This document shows positions 15,988 to 25,125 of a stretch of 64,000 nt of DNA, piece after piece. The notes under the pieces were generated by a model, which was given only the letters and a program-made list of their open reading frames with translations, was not told the origin of the DNA and searched no databases. Every line of letters begins with the position of its first letter. Within the stretch, counting starts at the first letter, position 1. Source of the stretch: Gammaproteobacteria bacterium (lineage in GTDB: Bacteria; Pseudomonadota; Gammaproteobacteria; Pseudomonadales; Azotimanducaceae); NCBI GenBank assembly GCA_026706935.1, contig JAPOXV010000018.1, positions 1 to 64,000 of the forward strand. The letters run 5' to 3'. The position numbers were made by a program, and so were the translations under genes.

Positions 15988-18276
15988 CTAGAACGACAAA
16001 CCAACTCCAACCAGGAATTGACGAGGCGGAATGAGCTCCTCAGAACTTGCGCCCACACCAAATACGTCTGTAAACCGAGCGTTTACGCCATCCGTATTGG
16101 ATGCATTGATCACGCGGAGTGTAACGTGCCAGTCTTTGTCTAGTGGTTCGAAGCGAAGGATCGCATTAATCGTAGTGTATGCTGGAACGAAATCCGTAGC
16201 CGGATTATTGAATATGCGATATTGGTATGCACCACGCTGGTTCATTTGCACTGACGCGAAAAGCTGCCCAATATCGAACAACGCTCGTTCGTAGTTGATT
16301 CCGAGACTGACCGTCGACCGAGGCGATTTAGCGAGCTCATTGCCGAACACGTCTACGATGTTCTCTGCACGCGCACGTTGGATTTCTGGACCAAAAAGCG
16401 CAAAACCTTGAGCCAATAGAGCGTTAGTCGCCGCGTCAGAAGCAACATTGTCTAGCGAACGATGATGGCTCGTGATTGAGGTATCCAGCTTTGAGATCCT
16501 TAAGTCAACGTCGAGATGATCGGTCAGTAGCGCAATCATCTCGAATTCTGCGCCGGTGATTTGCGATTTTGGAATGTTGTTGACGCCGCCTTCGAAGACT
16601 TCAGGATCTGTTGCTTGGTATTGGAGATTGCTGTAGTCGTACTGGAAGACCGCGGCGTTCATGCGAACACGACGCTCTAGAAAGTCTGATTTCAGTCCGA
16701 CTTCGACGGTATTCACAGTCTCTTTCTTGTACGTTGGCAGCACGACGATCGGTGCGATCTCGTTCTCACGACCAAACGTTAGATTACTACCTGCAGGTTT
16801 GTACCCACGTACCAAAGATAGATACAGCATTGACAGGTCACTTAGATCACGCTCAAAGGAGAATCGACCTGTGAGCGTTCGGCTTGACGTCGACTGTGTA
16901 TCGACGCCACTACGGCCGTAGAAGTTACTGATCTCGCTATCTACGCCATCTTGCGAGAGTCTTAGACCGGCTATCGCTCGTGTGCGCTCGTCGACGTTGT
17001 AGTTTCCTTCAAAGAAGACGGAATGGGCTCGACGTTGTCGGTCGGCGTCGGTGATGAAGCCGTAGTCGCCAAGCGCGAAGGCGCGTACTTCTTCGACAGT
17101 AAAGGGATCAAAAACGCCGTCAGCCCCGAAATCAATGAACTCTTCGAGCACGATCGCGACATCGGTTTGAAAGTAGAAATACCCCGCAATCCAATCGATC
17201 GCGTCGAGCAGCGGGGTGGTCGACGTTAGGAGAAACTCTTGCGTCAGCGTACGTTGATTATTGTGCCACGGATCGTACGCCGCAGGCAGAATAGTGAATG
17301 GCGGTAGCGTATTCAGATCGTGTCGGTCGTTATCTCGTTTAAGGTCAAGCGTGTCGTCTTGAATGCTAGATACCGACTTGAAGACGTAGTCATCCAGCTC
17401 GTACTCGATTGTTGCACTCGCGAATGTTGCTTCAAGCTCCCAGATCTGTGGAAAGTCCTGAGCCAACTCTCTAGGATCAGGAGTCGGGTCGAGGATCCCT
17501 TTTTGAGCTGGGCCATCGCGATCATTCGAAGCGATTTGAAGAACGATATCCATCGATAGCAACTCAGAAGGTTCTATATAGAGACGCCCTCGTAAAGCGA
17601 CGTTACTTCCGTCGTCAAGTTCTTGATCTAGCGTAACATTTTTGCTGAAACCGGCGTGGTAGTCGGTAGCAATTGACAAACGTAGAGCCGCGTTTCGAAA
17701 GAGAGGAGCGTTATAAATCCCCCGCGCCCTCAATCGGTCATACGAACCTAATTCGATCCCGACGATACCCTTGTTTGCTTCGAAACTCGGTTGAGTCGTG
17801 ACAACGTTAATCGCCCCACCCGTCGAGTTTTGACCGAATAAGGTACCTTGAGGACCACGGATGACTTCCAGTCGTTCTATGTCTAGTAGTTTCGCCTGCA
17901 TAACGTGAGGAGAAGCCATGTAAACGCCATCAACGTGATAAGAGACCGCCGGACTCGCGATCACATTCTGGTTGGCTTCGTTACCGACCCCACGCATCGA
18001 CATGACCAGCTGCGTACCTTCGTTTTTTACGACGTTTAATCCAGGAACGAGTGTATTTAAGTCGACCATCGAGCTGACGCTGTATTGGTCTAGCTCCGCA
18101 CCACTCATCACTGTGACGGCTTGTGAGGTTTCTTGAAGACTGGCGTCGCGTTTTTCGGCGGTTACGATCACTTCTTCAAGTTTTAGGTCAGATTGTGCGT
18201 GTCCCGATGAAGCAACGAGCCAGAAGAATCCGAGGCTAGACCAGACGACTAACCTTCGGCGTATAGGCAAGGACAT
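15988..18276 (-). CDS. TonB-dependent outer-membrane receptor
   Basis: 762 residues, typical length. The signal peptide is about residues 1-27 (ending SGHAQ). A TonB box LEEVIVTAEKR follows at about 32-42. The plug domain is about 45-165, including QGTLFGQNSTGGAINVVT, the conserved plug end. The 22-stranded barrel ends FLVGVGLSF, with the terminal Phe. It imports a large or scarce molecule using TonB energy. The sequence pattern resembles receptors common in marine gammaproteobacteria and sphingomonads; the ligand is unknown. It follows the CoA-transferase by 6 bp on the same strand, so they are almost certainly cotranscribed. The ligand may feed a CoA-dependent pathway. Confidence 0.92.
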   Translation of the reverse strand: MSLPIRRRLVVWSSLGFFWLVASSGHAQSDLKLEEVIVTAEKRDASLQETSQAVTVMSGAELDQYSVSSMVDLNTLVPGLNVVKNEGTQLVMSMRGVGNEANQNVIASPAVSYHVDGVYMASPHVMQAKLLDIERLEVIRGPQGTLFGQNSTGGAINVVTTQPSFEANKGIVGIELGSYDRLRARGIYNAPLFRNAALRLSIATDYHAGFSKNVTLDQELDDGSNVALRGRLYIEPSELLSMDIVLQIASNDRDGPAQKGILDPTPDPRELAQDFPQIWELEATFASATIEYELDDYVFKSVSSIQDDTLDLKRDNDRHDLNTLPPFTILPAAYDPWHNNQRTLTQEFLLTSTTPLLDAIDWIAGYFYFQTDVAIVLEEFIDFGADGVFDPFTVEEVRAFALGDYGFITDADRQRRAHSVFFEGNYNVDERTRAIAGLRLSQDGVDSEISNFYGRSGVDTQSTSSRTLTGRFSFERDLSDLSMLYLSLVRGYKPAGSNLTFGRENEIAPIVVLPTYKKETVNTVEVGLKSDFLERRVRMNAAVFQYDYSNLQYQATDPEVFEGGVNNIPKSQITGAEFEMIALLTDHLDVDLRISKLDTSITSHHRSLDNVASDAATNALLAQGFALFGPEIQRARAENIVDVFGNELAKSPRSTVSLGINYERALFDIGQLFASVQMNQRGAYQYRIFNNPATDFVPAYTTINAILRFEPLDKDWHVTLRVINASNTDGVNARFTDVFGVGASSEELIPPRQFLVGVGLSF

Positions 18277-18282
18277 ATCGAA

Positions 18283-19500
18283 TTAGGTGAAACGAGCCGG
18301 GTCCCCAATTGATCCATCCGTCCGAAGTGCGTCCAGTTCCGCATCGTCAAGCCCAAGTTCTTCGCTCAATACGACGTTGGTATGCTCGCCTAGATGGGGC
18401 GGCCGTGTCATTTCAAAATCAGACTTCGAAAGTCGTGGTGCGAATCCGAGCATCGGTACCTTGCCGTGAACGGGAAGTTCCATTTCGTGGATGAAGCCAC
18501 GCTCTTTCAGGTGTTTGTCGTGGTGGAGTTCCGCTGTGTCGAGGCACGCCGAACACGGTACACCCGCACCCGCAATCGCCTCCATGGCTTCATATTTCGT
18601 CCGGGTACTGCACCAATCCGTGATTTCGGCGTAAAGTGCCGCACCGTTTTGGACTCGTGCACGCATGTCTTCGAAGCGGGGATCGACGAGTAGATCGGGT
18701 CGGTCCATACCCGCACAGAGTGCGTCCCAATGCCCTGCATTCACCGGCATTAAATAGATGTAGTCATTGGGTCCGAACGGTTTGCACGGATATATGTTCA
18801 CTGGTGGCAGACCGCCCGCATTGCCATTACGCTGCGTTGCTCTGGTACCCCATGCTGAACCAATGTATGCGCGAGTTCGGACGTAATAAGCCATCGCCTC
18901 CTGCATGGACAGTTCGATTTCTTGACCTTCGCCCGTTCGTTGTCGCTGAATATATGCCGCAAGAATTGCCATTGCAGCCTGTACCCCTGTACCGGAGTCA
19001 CCTGTGGTTGGGCCGGGCATCATCGGTGGTCCATCGGCTTCTCCTGTGATCGAAAATGCGCCAGCTGCAGCTTGCGCGATCATGTCCATGCAACGATAGC
19101 CAGAATATGGACCATCTACGCCAAATCCCTTGATTCTCGCATAAATAATCGTGGGATTGACTTTGCTTAAGACGTCGTACCCGATATCAAGCTTCTCCGT
19201 GACGCCGGGACCGTAGTTCTCCACGAATACATCAAAGTTCGGTGCCAATTGAAGCAAAAGCTGGCGACCGCGTTCGCTTCGCAGGTTCAGTGCGACACTG
19301 CGCTTATTTGCATTCCAAGCGCAGAAATACTGTGAATAGTCGATATTTGACGTTCGGCCGACTCCGCGCCCGGGATCGCCGTACTCGGGCGGCTCGATCT
19401 TGACGACGTCTGCACCGAGCCATGCGAGCGCTTGTGTGCACGAGGTCCCAGCCTCGTATTGCGTCATATCGAGAATACGGATTCCGTCGAGTGCAGGCAT
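18283..19500 (-). CDS. Class III (CaiB/BaiF-type) CoA-transferase
   Basis: 405 residues. The N-terminus PALDGIRILDMTQYEAG leads into LAWLGADVVKIEPPEYGDPGR (about 24-44), the family signature. The sequence RSVALNLRSERGRQLLLQL is also conserved. The catalytic Asp lies in the region YRCMDMIAQAAAGAFSITGE (about 150). It moves CoA between carboxylic acids, as formyl-CoA:oxalate, carnitine or bile-acid enzymes do; the pair here is unknown. I chose the ATG at MPALDGIR since the extra 34 residues of the longer frame are not family-like. It leads an operon with the TonB receptor. Confidence 0.85.
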   Translation of the reverse strand: MPALDGIRILDMTQYEAGTSCTQALAWLGADVVKIEPPEYGDPGRGVGRTSNIDYSQYFCAWNANKRSVALNLRSERGRQLLLQLAPNFDVFVENYGPGVTEKLDIGYDVLSKVNPTIIYARIKGFGVDGPYSGYRCMDMIAQAAAGAFSITGEADGPPMMPGPTTGDSGTGVQAAMAILAAYIQRQRTGEGQEIELSMQEAMAYYVRTRAYIGSAWGTRATQRNGNAGGLPPVNIYPCKPFGPNDYIYLMPVNAGHWDALCAGMDRPDLLVDPRFEDMRARVQNGAALYAEITDWCSTRTKYEAMEAIAGAGVPCSACLDTAELHHDKHLKERGFIHEMELPVHGKVPMLGFAPRLSKSDFEMTRPPHLGEHTNVVLSEELGLDDAELDALRTDGSIGDPARFT

Positions 19501-19827
19501 GGTATTTGAGACCGAGAAACTAAGGCTATTGTCGTTTAGTGGGATGCACAAACAGCAGTAAGCAATCACGCATTTCTGCCGGTTGGATTTTATTCGGCGC
19601 ACACACTGAAAGGCGATTTCCTACGACTAGGTATTCTTAGAGACTGCTCGGTTTCGTCTCCACAGAAACGTTGCGAATTTTGCTTCGTCGGGAGTCGACT
19701 CAATGTCCAATATCCAAACTACGTGTGTCGAGTAATCCGTTAACTCAAAAAAGTGAGTGATTATTACCGGCGTTGTAAGAGGATGTGAAGGCGATGGAGA
19801 GCGTTCGGTCTCGGTCGAAACACCTGC

Positions 19828-20529
19828 CTAGTCTTTTAAGGATCCGCGTTTCGATGATCTATCCAGTCCCTCAGCAAGGCTAATCTGACATCGCTTTAAG
19901 AACTGACTAATTACTTCCCCATCTCCTGAATCGTAGTAGTGCAGCATGTGTTGGTCGTATTGCTGTTTTTCCGTGGCTGGAATCGTCACAATGTGGTGAC
20001 CGTTGGACAAAAGTATGCCGTTCATCAGAAACTGACCCATACGCTTGTTGCAGTCAAAGAAGAATTGGCTGCGTGAACATTCCAGAAGCACATCGATTGC
20101 TTGATCAAGGGGATTGCTCGAAGTGACTGAGTGTGTGATCAATGTATCGAATCGGTCTTTTAGTTCCGAGGGGTTGGGGGGTGAATAGTCCGTACCCTAG
20201 ATCCGGACAGGCCGGGATCGGAACACGCCCCACTCAAGTGCTTCGTGTTCACCGACAATCGCATGAAGTTGAAGTGCGGTTTCTTTCGATAGATCAAACT
20301 CTTTTCTTTCCACAAGTTGGAACAACGCATCCCAGGTACGTCTTAGACGCAGGATTTGATTCTGGTCTGATAGCTTGTGTCCACCGACGGTTACGCCGTC
20401 AAGTAGCATTTTGACTTCGACGAATGTGAATGGATTCCCTTCATAATTCGCCATGTTGAAAACCACCTCGTCGACAATCTTTCGAGCTGAAAATATCGCG
20501 AACTCGACGTCCGAGTGATCTTCATTCAC
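19828..20529 (-). pseudogene. Fic-domain protein gene interrupted by an in-frame TAG
   Basis: Two collinear segments in one frame make a complete Fic-family protein of about 233 codons, broken only by a TAG at 20197-20199. The upstream part (GTG start at 20529) contains FTFVEVKMLLDGVTVGGHKL and HEALEWGVF. The downstream part contains QFFFDCNKRMGQFLMNG, the F-x-D/E-x-N-K-R Fic core, with Gln where the classic Fic motif has His and Cys replacing the usual Gly. Reading through the TAG gives PVRI-x-GTDYSPP with no frame change, so one substitution could have killed it. Fic enzymes transfer AMP or phosphate to proteins. It is preceded by a coupled 42-codon ORF. Confidence 0.72.
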
Positions 20530-20657
20530 TAATTGTTTCCTCGTTCATTTCTGAGTTCGAGTAGATGTGTCGGGTTGTTTCGTTCGCGCTCAATTAAGGT
20601 GAACTGGTCCTCCGTCAGATAATCGATAACACGTCTGCTTCGCTCGCTACAGACCAT
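20529..20657 (-). CDS. Small ORF upstream of fic, possible Fic-associated antitoxin
   Basis: 42 residues, MVCSERSRRVIDYLTEDQFT..., charged and apparently helical, ending LLELRNERGNN. Its TAG stop (20531-20529) overlaps the GTG of the Fic gene (TAGTG), the arrangement expected for translational coupling. Fic toxins are often encoded behind a small inhibitory partner, so an antitoxin-like role is a reasonable inference. I do not recognise the inhibitory S/T-x-x-x-E-G-N motif, and no family assignment is made. The ribosome site is weak. Confidence 0.45.
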   Translation of the reverse strand: MVCSERSRRVIDYLTEDQFTLIERERNNPTHLLELRNERGNN

Positions 20658-20933
20658 AGTGGTATCCGGTCGCGTCTGTTAGTTGGACCATAGCAGAATA
20701 CTGAGATCATGGTTCCGTGTACCAACGTTCGCGCAACGAGTCTTTGATGTGCTCGATCGACGTTTGACAACGTCTAATTATGGGATGGATCTCGTATGTG
20801 TACGGAATCGTGCGAGAGTGACGTATTGCATTTGTAGGTGTAGATTGGGATACGGTGATAATAGGGTGAGTGAGTGCAAACTCGATTACAAGAGCTCTCA
20901 AACTGCACCACCGACTTGCTTGCTGCATAGGCG
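20658..20933. other. Intergenic region, no gene seen
   Basis: About 276 bp between the divergent Fic module and the SirB1-like gene. A TTGACA at 20764-20769 lacks a good -10 at normal spacing, so I do not call a promoter. No repeat or RNA gene was found. Confidence 0.35.
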
Positions 20934-21728
20934 ATGACACAAACGCTCCCATACTCTACAGAGCTACTTGAGTGCGTCGAAGCGGGTAGTGAAAACCTCT
21001 TGCTCGGTGCGAAAGCGGTTTCTCGTGTTTTGAATCCAGACGCTGATCTGACAAAGGTAGATTCACGTTTGCTCTCCCTCGCGGAGGAGATTCAGAAGCG
21101 CGGTGAGTCCGTCGAATCGATGTTGCATGTATTTCACGACGAGGGATTTAAGCGTGTCGATGAGGACAAATTCCACGAATACGCAAATAGTGATATTGCG
21201 TATGTGTTGGATACGAGGAAAGGGATTCCAATTACATACGTTGCGATCATTCTTGGAGTAAGTGACCATCTCAGCTTGACCAGCCATGGTGTGAACTTTC
21301 CAGGCGTTTTTCTAGCTCAGGTGGACGATACGATCGTGAATCCGATCGACTTCAGTATTTTGAACTATGAGGAATTCACGTCAAATCTGAAAAAACGCAA
21401 CATCAATGTACCTGACAGCCCTGAATTAGCGAGTAATTCAGATATTTTGAAACGCATGTTCAATAACCTTCAGGAAGTAGCGTCGGCAAAAGGCGATGAC
21501 CTACGCCGATTGGAGTTCGTCGACTACATGGAATTGATCGAACCAGAAGATTGGTTTTGTCACTTCAAGCGTGCTGAAGCATGGGCTTCGATGGGAGACT
21601 ATAGTGCAGCTCGATCCGAATTGAAGATTGCCAAGAATTTACTGACCGATGAATCGACAATTGCGATGATCGATCGGAATCTGGCACAACTGCCGAAAAG
21701 AACAGATGGCGATCAGATATTGAATTGA
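20934..21728 (+). CDS. SirB1/transglutaminase-like domain protein with TPR tail
   Basis: 264 residues. ANSDIAYVLDTRKGIPITYVAII (about 84-106) and LTSHGVNFPGVFLAQVDD (about 114-131) match the SirB1 N-terminal family. This is a degenerate transglutaminase-like fold in which the catalytic Cys is commonly absent, as here. The C-terminal segment WFCHFKRAEAWASMGDYSAARSELKIAKN is TPR-like. E. coli SirB1 and its relatives have no firm biochemical role. No signal peptide. ATG start, weak ribosome site. Confidence 0.7.
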   Translation: MTQTLPYSTELLECVEAGSENLLLGAKAVSRVLNPDADLTKVDSRLLSLAEEIQKRGESVESMLHVFHDEGFKRVDEDKFHEYANSDIAYVLDTRKGIPITYVAIILGVSDHLSLTSHGVNFPGVFLAQVDDTIVNPIDFSILNYEEFTSNLKKRNINVPDSPELASNSDILKRMFNNLQEVASAKGDDLRRLEFVDYMELIEPEDWFCHFKRAEAWASMGDYSAARSELKIAKNLLTDESTIAMIDRNLAQLPKRTDGDQILN

Positions 21729-21871
21729 TGCGTTGGCGGACGGATCAACAAAGGGCAGTAAATCAATAGAGCATGGCACCACTTCGACCGGCGTAGAAAA
21801 CGACAATACATGCGTCTTAATCAGAGCGCTAGAAGTGCGCCGAAGAAACGTCGTATCATGCAACAAAGGCT

Positions 21872-21886
21872 ATTGGTCTAACCAAT
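21872..21886. promoter_or_regulatory. TTGGT-N3-ACCAA operator palindrome
   Basis: ATTGGTCTAACCAAT is a perfect 6+3+6 inverted repeat. It resembles the TTGGTxxACCAA operators known for GntR/FadR-family hexuronate regulators (UxuR/ExuR consensus AAATTGGTATACCAATTT, from established knowledge). Four further direct TTGGT copies follow at 21897, 21909, 21918 and 21930. It sits just upstream of the -35 of the alginate-locus TonB receptor, so the GntR protein encoded at 25126 is the obvious candidate ligand. Binding is inferred. Confidence 0.6.
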
Positions 21887-21900
21887 TTAACTGAAATTGG

Positions 21901-21929
21901 TCGACAATTTGGTTAATTTGGTATATAAC
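21901..21929 (+). promoter_or_regulatory. Promoter of the alginate-locus TonB receptor gene
   Basis: A -35 of TCGACA (21901-21906), 17-bp spacing and a -10 of TATAAC (21924-21929) precede the ATG at 21962. The TTGGT half-sites lie in and around the spacer, so a bound repressor would cover the polymerase site. Confidence 0.5.
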
Positions 21930-21961
21930 TTGGTCTAGAAGTACGTGCTAGGGGATTTCCT

Positions 21962-24900
21962 ATGGAGGGATACGCGCGAGTTCGGTCCAGTCGCCGTCCT
22001 AAGCTAGGTTTATTTTGCCAATGGTCCGCTATCGTTATTGGAGCATTGTCGATTTCGTTAACTGTGTCTGTCTCTGTTTCAGCACAGGAGGACGCGGAGG
22101 CAGTGGAAGAGCCTATCGAAGAGCTTGTTGTAACGGGTTCAAGAGCCACGATTCAGAACTCGATTGCTGTTAAACGAAATTCAGACCAAATTGTCGAAGC
22201 ACTGTCTGCCGAAGACATCGGTGATATCCCCGCATTGTCCATCGGCGAAGCGCTAGAAACGCTGACGAGTGCTGCCTCTCATCGCGAGCAAGGTGGTGCG
22301 ACGGAGATATCCATCCGTGGGATGGGACCGTTTCTTGGTGCCACGACTATCAACGGTCGAGAAGCGACGAACGGTAGTGGCGATCGATCCGTCAATTTCA
22401 GCCAGTTCCCGTCTGAACTCTTCAACAAGCTGCAAATCTACAAGACTCAGAATGCGAGCTTAATAGAAGGCGGTGTGTCGGGACAGATCGCGCTTTCCAC
22501 GTTGAAACCGCTCGAATATGGCAAGCAGCGATTTCAATCTGATGTGAAATTCAACCGTAATCCGGATAACAGCAATATCAACATCGCTGAAACGGATATC
22601 GGTAGGCGTATCACGCTTAGTTACATCGATCAGTTCGACTTGGACGACGGCAATCGTTTTGGTTTTTCATTCGGCGTGCAGTCGAACGTAACAACGAATC
22701 CTGAACAGGAATACCGCTCAAGCAGCGGCTATAGAGACTGCCGCAACGACCCAAATGTAGCAGGTGGCGTGTATCGCAGTTCAAGCGGTAACTGCGACAG
22801 CGGTTCCGGTAATTTGAATCTGGTTGTCGATCCAGCAACAGGCGTCGCGCCCGATGCAAACGCACGGTTCATCTTCGTACCGAGTTCACGCTCGTACCGA
22901 CAGAATATCACCGACGATGAGCGTGAATCCGTGTTCGCTGCACTTCAGTATCAGACAAATGCGGGTACTGACCTGAATTTTGATTTCCAGTATTCCGATC
23001 GCGTATTCTCAGAAATCCGAAATGACCTTGTTTTTGCAGAACATCGGCGCATGACGAGTGGACTCACAGCTGACAGTCTAGTTTTTGGATTAGACGGTGC
23101 GGTCGGTAGCTTCACCAATGAAGGAAGGGTTGAGACACATAGTCAATACCAAGAACGATTGGAGGAGTACATCGGGAGCGGTATCAGCGTTGCACATCCC
23201 GTGAACGATCGCCTAGATATTTCGATCGATCTTTCATTCTCGGACACGTCGCGTCGAGAACACATTCTCCAGACGCGACTTCAATCCGAGGACAATGACA
23301 TCTATGGGAATGATGTACCCGCAGACACGGATCGACCGAGAGCTTGGTACACGTTGCGAGGTTCCCCATCGAAAGTCATGCTCGTGCGAATTCGAAATTT
23401 CGACGTCACCAATCACGATTTGTTTGCCGATTCCGCGCGGACGCGAATTGACCTTAACCAAGCGCGTGACAATTCGATTTCGGCGATACGCGGTGATTTT
23501 GATTACGACATGGAATCCGATGCGCTAACTTCTATAGAAGGTGGTTTACGATATTCGAAGTTGACATACACCAGTTTCCCGCGCGTTCGCGATCAGAGAA
23601 CATTCTCTGACGATGCGATCGAAGGAGCAAGCTTGGCTTGTCGAAACGAGACGTTTCCCGAGCGTGGCTTTCTTTCGGAACCCGCAAATGGCGAAACGCT
23701 CATTACGAACGTAAACGATAACGGGAACGTCATTAGTTCAGGTACGGGCGACACATGGGCGACGTTCGATCCGCTTTGCCTTGTTCGAGAGTTCGTAGGA
23801 GGTGTTGTGCCTCCGTGGCCCACACCACAACCTTCCGTTCAAAATGTCGATGTCGAAGAGAACACGCTCGCAGGTTATCTTCAAGCAAATTACGAAACTG
23901 AGTTCTTGGGTCGTTCGGTACGTGGCAATCTGGGTGTCCGCGTAGTAAGTACAGACGTTGACTCGACCGGGTTGCGCACGATTTTCACAACGACGCAAAA
24001 CGATGATGGCACCATCACGGTGAATGAAGATAGCGGGTCATTTACCGAAGTTGTAGGTGGTTCAAGGTATACGGAGCTACTCCCGAGTTTCACTGCCGTC
24101 GTAGATTGGAACGACGATACGCTCGTCAGAGCCGGAGTATTCCGTGGCTTGTCGCGACCGGACCCAGCAGATCTAGGATTTGGTAGACGTTTGTCTGTTG
24201 ATGACGATGATGCTTCTTCGATCGCGGATTTAGTCGGTACTGCGAACGCTTCAGGTAATCCTGATCTCCTTCCGTTAACCTCTTGGAATTTGGATTTGGC
24301 TGTCGAGTGGTATCCGAACGAAGATTCGATTTTCGCAGTCGGTGCTTATTACAAACGTTTTTTGGGTGGATTCGAAAACACCCAGCGGGTTGAGAATTTC
24401 ACAATCGACGGGCAGGATTTTTCGGCTGATGTAACGACGTCACGCACCGATGACGAAGAGAGTACGCTTACGGGTATCGAAATGACGTTAGCGCACTCGT
24501 TCAACTACCTACCTGGCTTCTTAAGCGGGCTAGGCACGAAGATCAGTATGAATCTTGCGGATTCTGACTTTGAATTCGAGGACCAGAATTTCGGCGCTTC
24601 TCGCGTGCTTGATGAAGCGGGCAACGTAGTTTCTGAACGGGTAGGAATCGTTTCTCCCGCCAATCTCTTCGGCTTCTCCGAACGTGTCGTGTCGTCACAG
24701 CTTTATTACGACATTGGCAAGCTAGACCTCCAGTTGATCTACAAGAACCGAACTGAGTACTTCCAACAGTTCATCAGTTCGCCTGGGCTCATCCGATATG
24801 TGGGGGATAACGAGGTTCTGGAAGCTCGCGTGACGTACAAAGTCACTGACAAGATTACGTTCAGATTTGAGGCGATCAATCTCCTCGATGAACCTAAAAC

Positions 24901-24985
24901 ACAATTCATACCGATCCGTGGTTACCTTACGGAGCTAAATAGCTACGGGCCAAGGATGTTTCTTGGGTTCAGAGTAAAAATGTAA
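21962..24985 (+). CDS. TonB-dependent receptor of the alginate locus (TIGR01782-like)
   Basis: 1007 residues, the long receptor class common in Xanthomonas, Caulobacter and marine bacteria for plant or algal glycans. The signal peptide is about 1-42 (ending SVSVSAQ). A TonB box IEELVVTGSRA follows at about 54-64. The plug includes ISIRGMGPFLGATTINGREATN (about 116-137), the hallmark of this class. The barrel ends PRMFLGFRVKM. It would bring alginate oligosaccharides across the outer membrane for the PL6/PL17 lyases encoded 0.9-3.3 kb downstream. The substrate is inferred from these neighbours. Own promoter and operator; 140 bp separate it from the regulator gene. Confidence 0.9.
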   Translation: MEGYARVRSSRRPKLGLFCQWSAIVIGALSISLTVSVSVSAQEDAEAVEEPIEELVVTGSRATIQNSIAVKRNSDQIVEALSAEDIGDIPALSIGEALETLTSAASHREQGGATEISIRGMGPFLGATTINGREATNGSGDRSVNFSQFPSELFNKLQIYKTQNASLIEGGVSGQIALSTLKPLEYGKQRFQSDVKFNRNPDNSNINIAETDIGRRITLSYIDQFDLDDGNRFGFSFGVQSNVTTNPEQEYRSSSGYRDCRNDPNVAGGVYRSSSGNCDSGSGNLNLVVDPATGVAPDANARFIFVPSSRSYRQNITDDERESVFAALQYQTNAGTDLNFDFQYSDRVFSEIRNDLVFAEHRRMTSGLTADSLVFGLDGAVGSFTNEGRVETHSQYQERLEEYIGSGISVAHPVNDRLDISIDLSFSDTSRREHILQTRLQSEDNDIYGNDVPADTDRPRAWYTLRGSPSKVMLVRIRNFDVTNHDLFADSARTRIDLNQARDNSISAIRGDFDYDMESDALTSIEGGLRYSKLTYTSFPRVRDQRTFSDDAIEGASLACRNETFPERGFLSEPANGETLITNVNDNGNVISSGTGDTWATFDPLCLVREFVGGVVPPWPTPQPSVQNVDVEENTLAGYLQANYETEFLGRSVRGNLGVRVVSTDVDSTGLRTIFTTTQNDDGTITVNEDSGSFTEVVGGSRYTELLPSFTAVVDWNDDTLVRAGVFRGLSRPDPADLGFGRRLSVDDDDASSIADLVGTANASGNPDLLPLTSWNLDLAVEWYPNEDSIFAVGAYYKRFLGGFENTQRVENFTIDGQDFSADVTTSRTDDEESTLTGIEMTLAHSFNYLPGFLSGLGTKISMNLADSDFEFEDQNFGASRVLDEAGNVVSERVGIVSPANLFGFSERVVSSQLYYDIGKLDLQLIYKNRTEYFQQFISSPGLIRYVGDNEVLEARVTYKVTDKITFRFEAINLLDEPKTQFIPIRGYLTELNSYGPRMFLGFRVKM

Positions 24986-25125
24986 ATTCATAGGTTCCAG
25001 TCGTGATCGTTGTTCACAACCGAACAGTGATTCAGCTTTCACGACGGAGCCATCTCTTGAACACTAATCTCATTGATGCGTGGTAGCCAATGTGAAAGTC
25101 CAAGTATCAGATTGACGTACGAGCA

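Noticed and set aside
20197..20199. Possible recoding of TAG in fic
   Set aside because: TAG ends normal genes here (for example at 1580 and 40727) and the tRNA-Sec reads UGA, not UAG; a nonsense mutation is simpler.
25060..25080. TGGTAGCCA near the GntR gene as a second operator
   Set aside because: The spacing between the half-sites is two bases shorter than in the clear palindrome at 21872.
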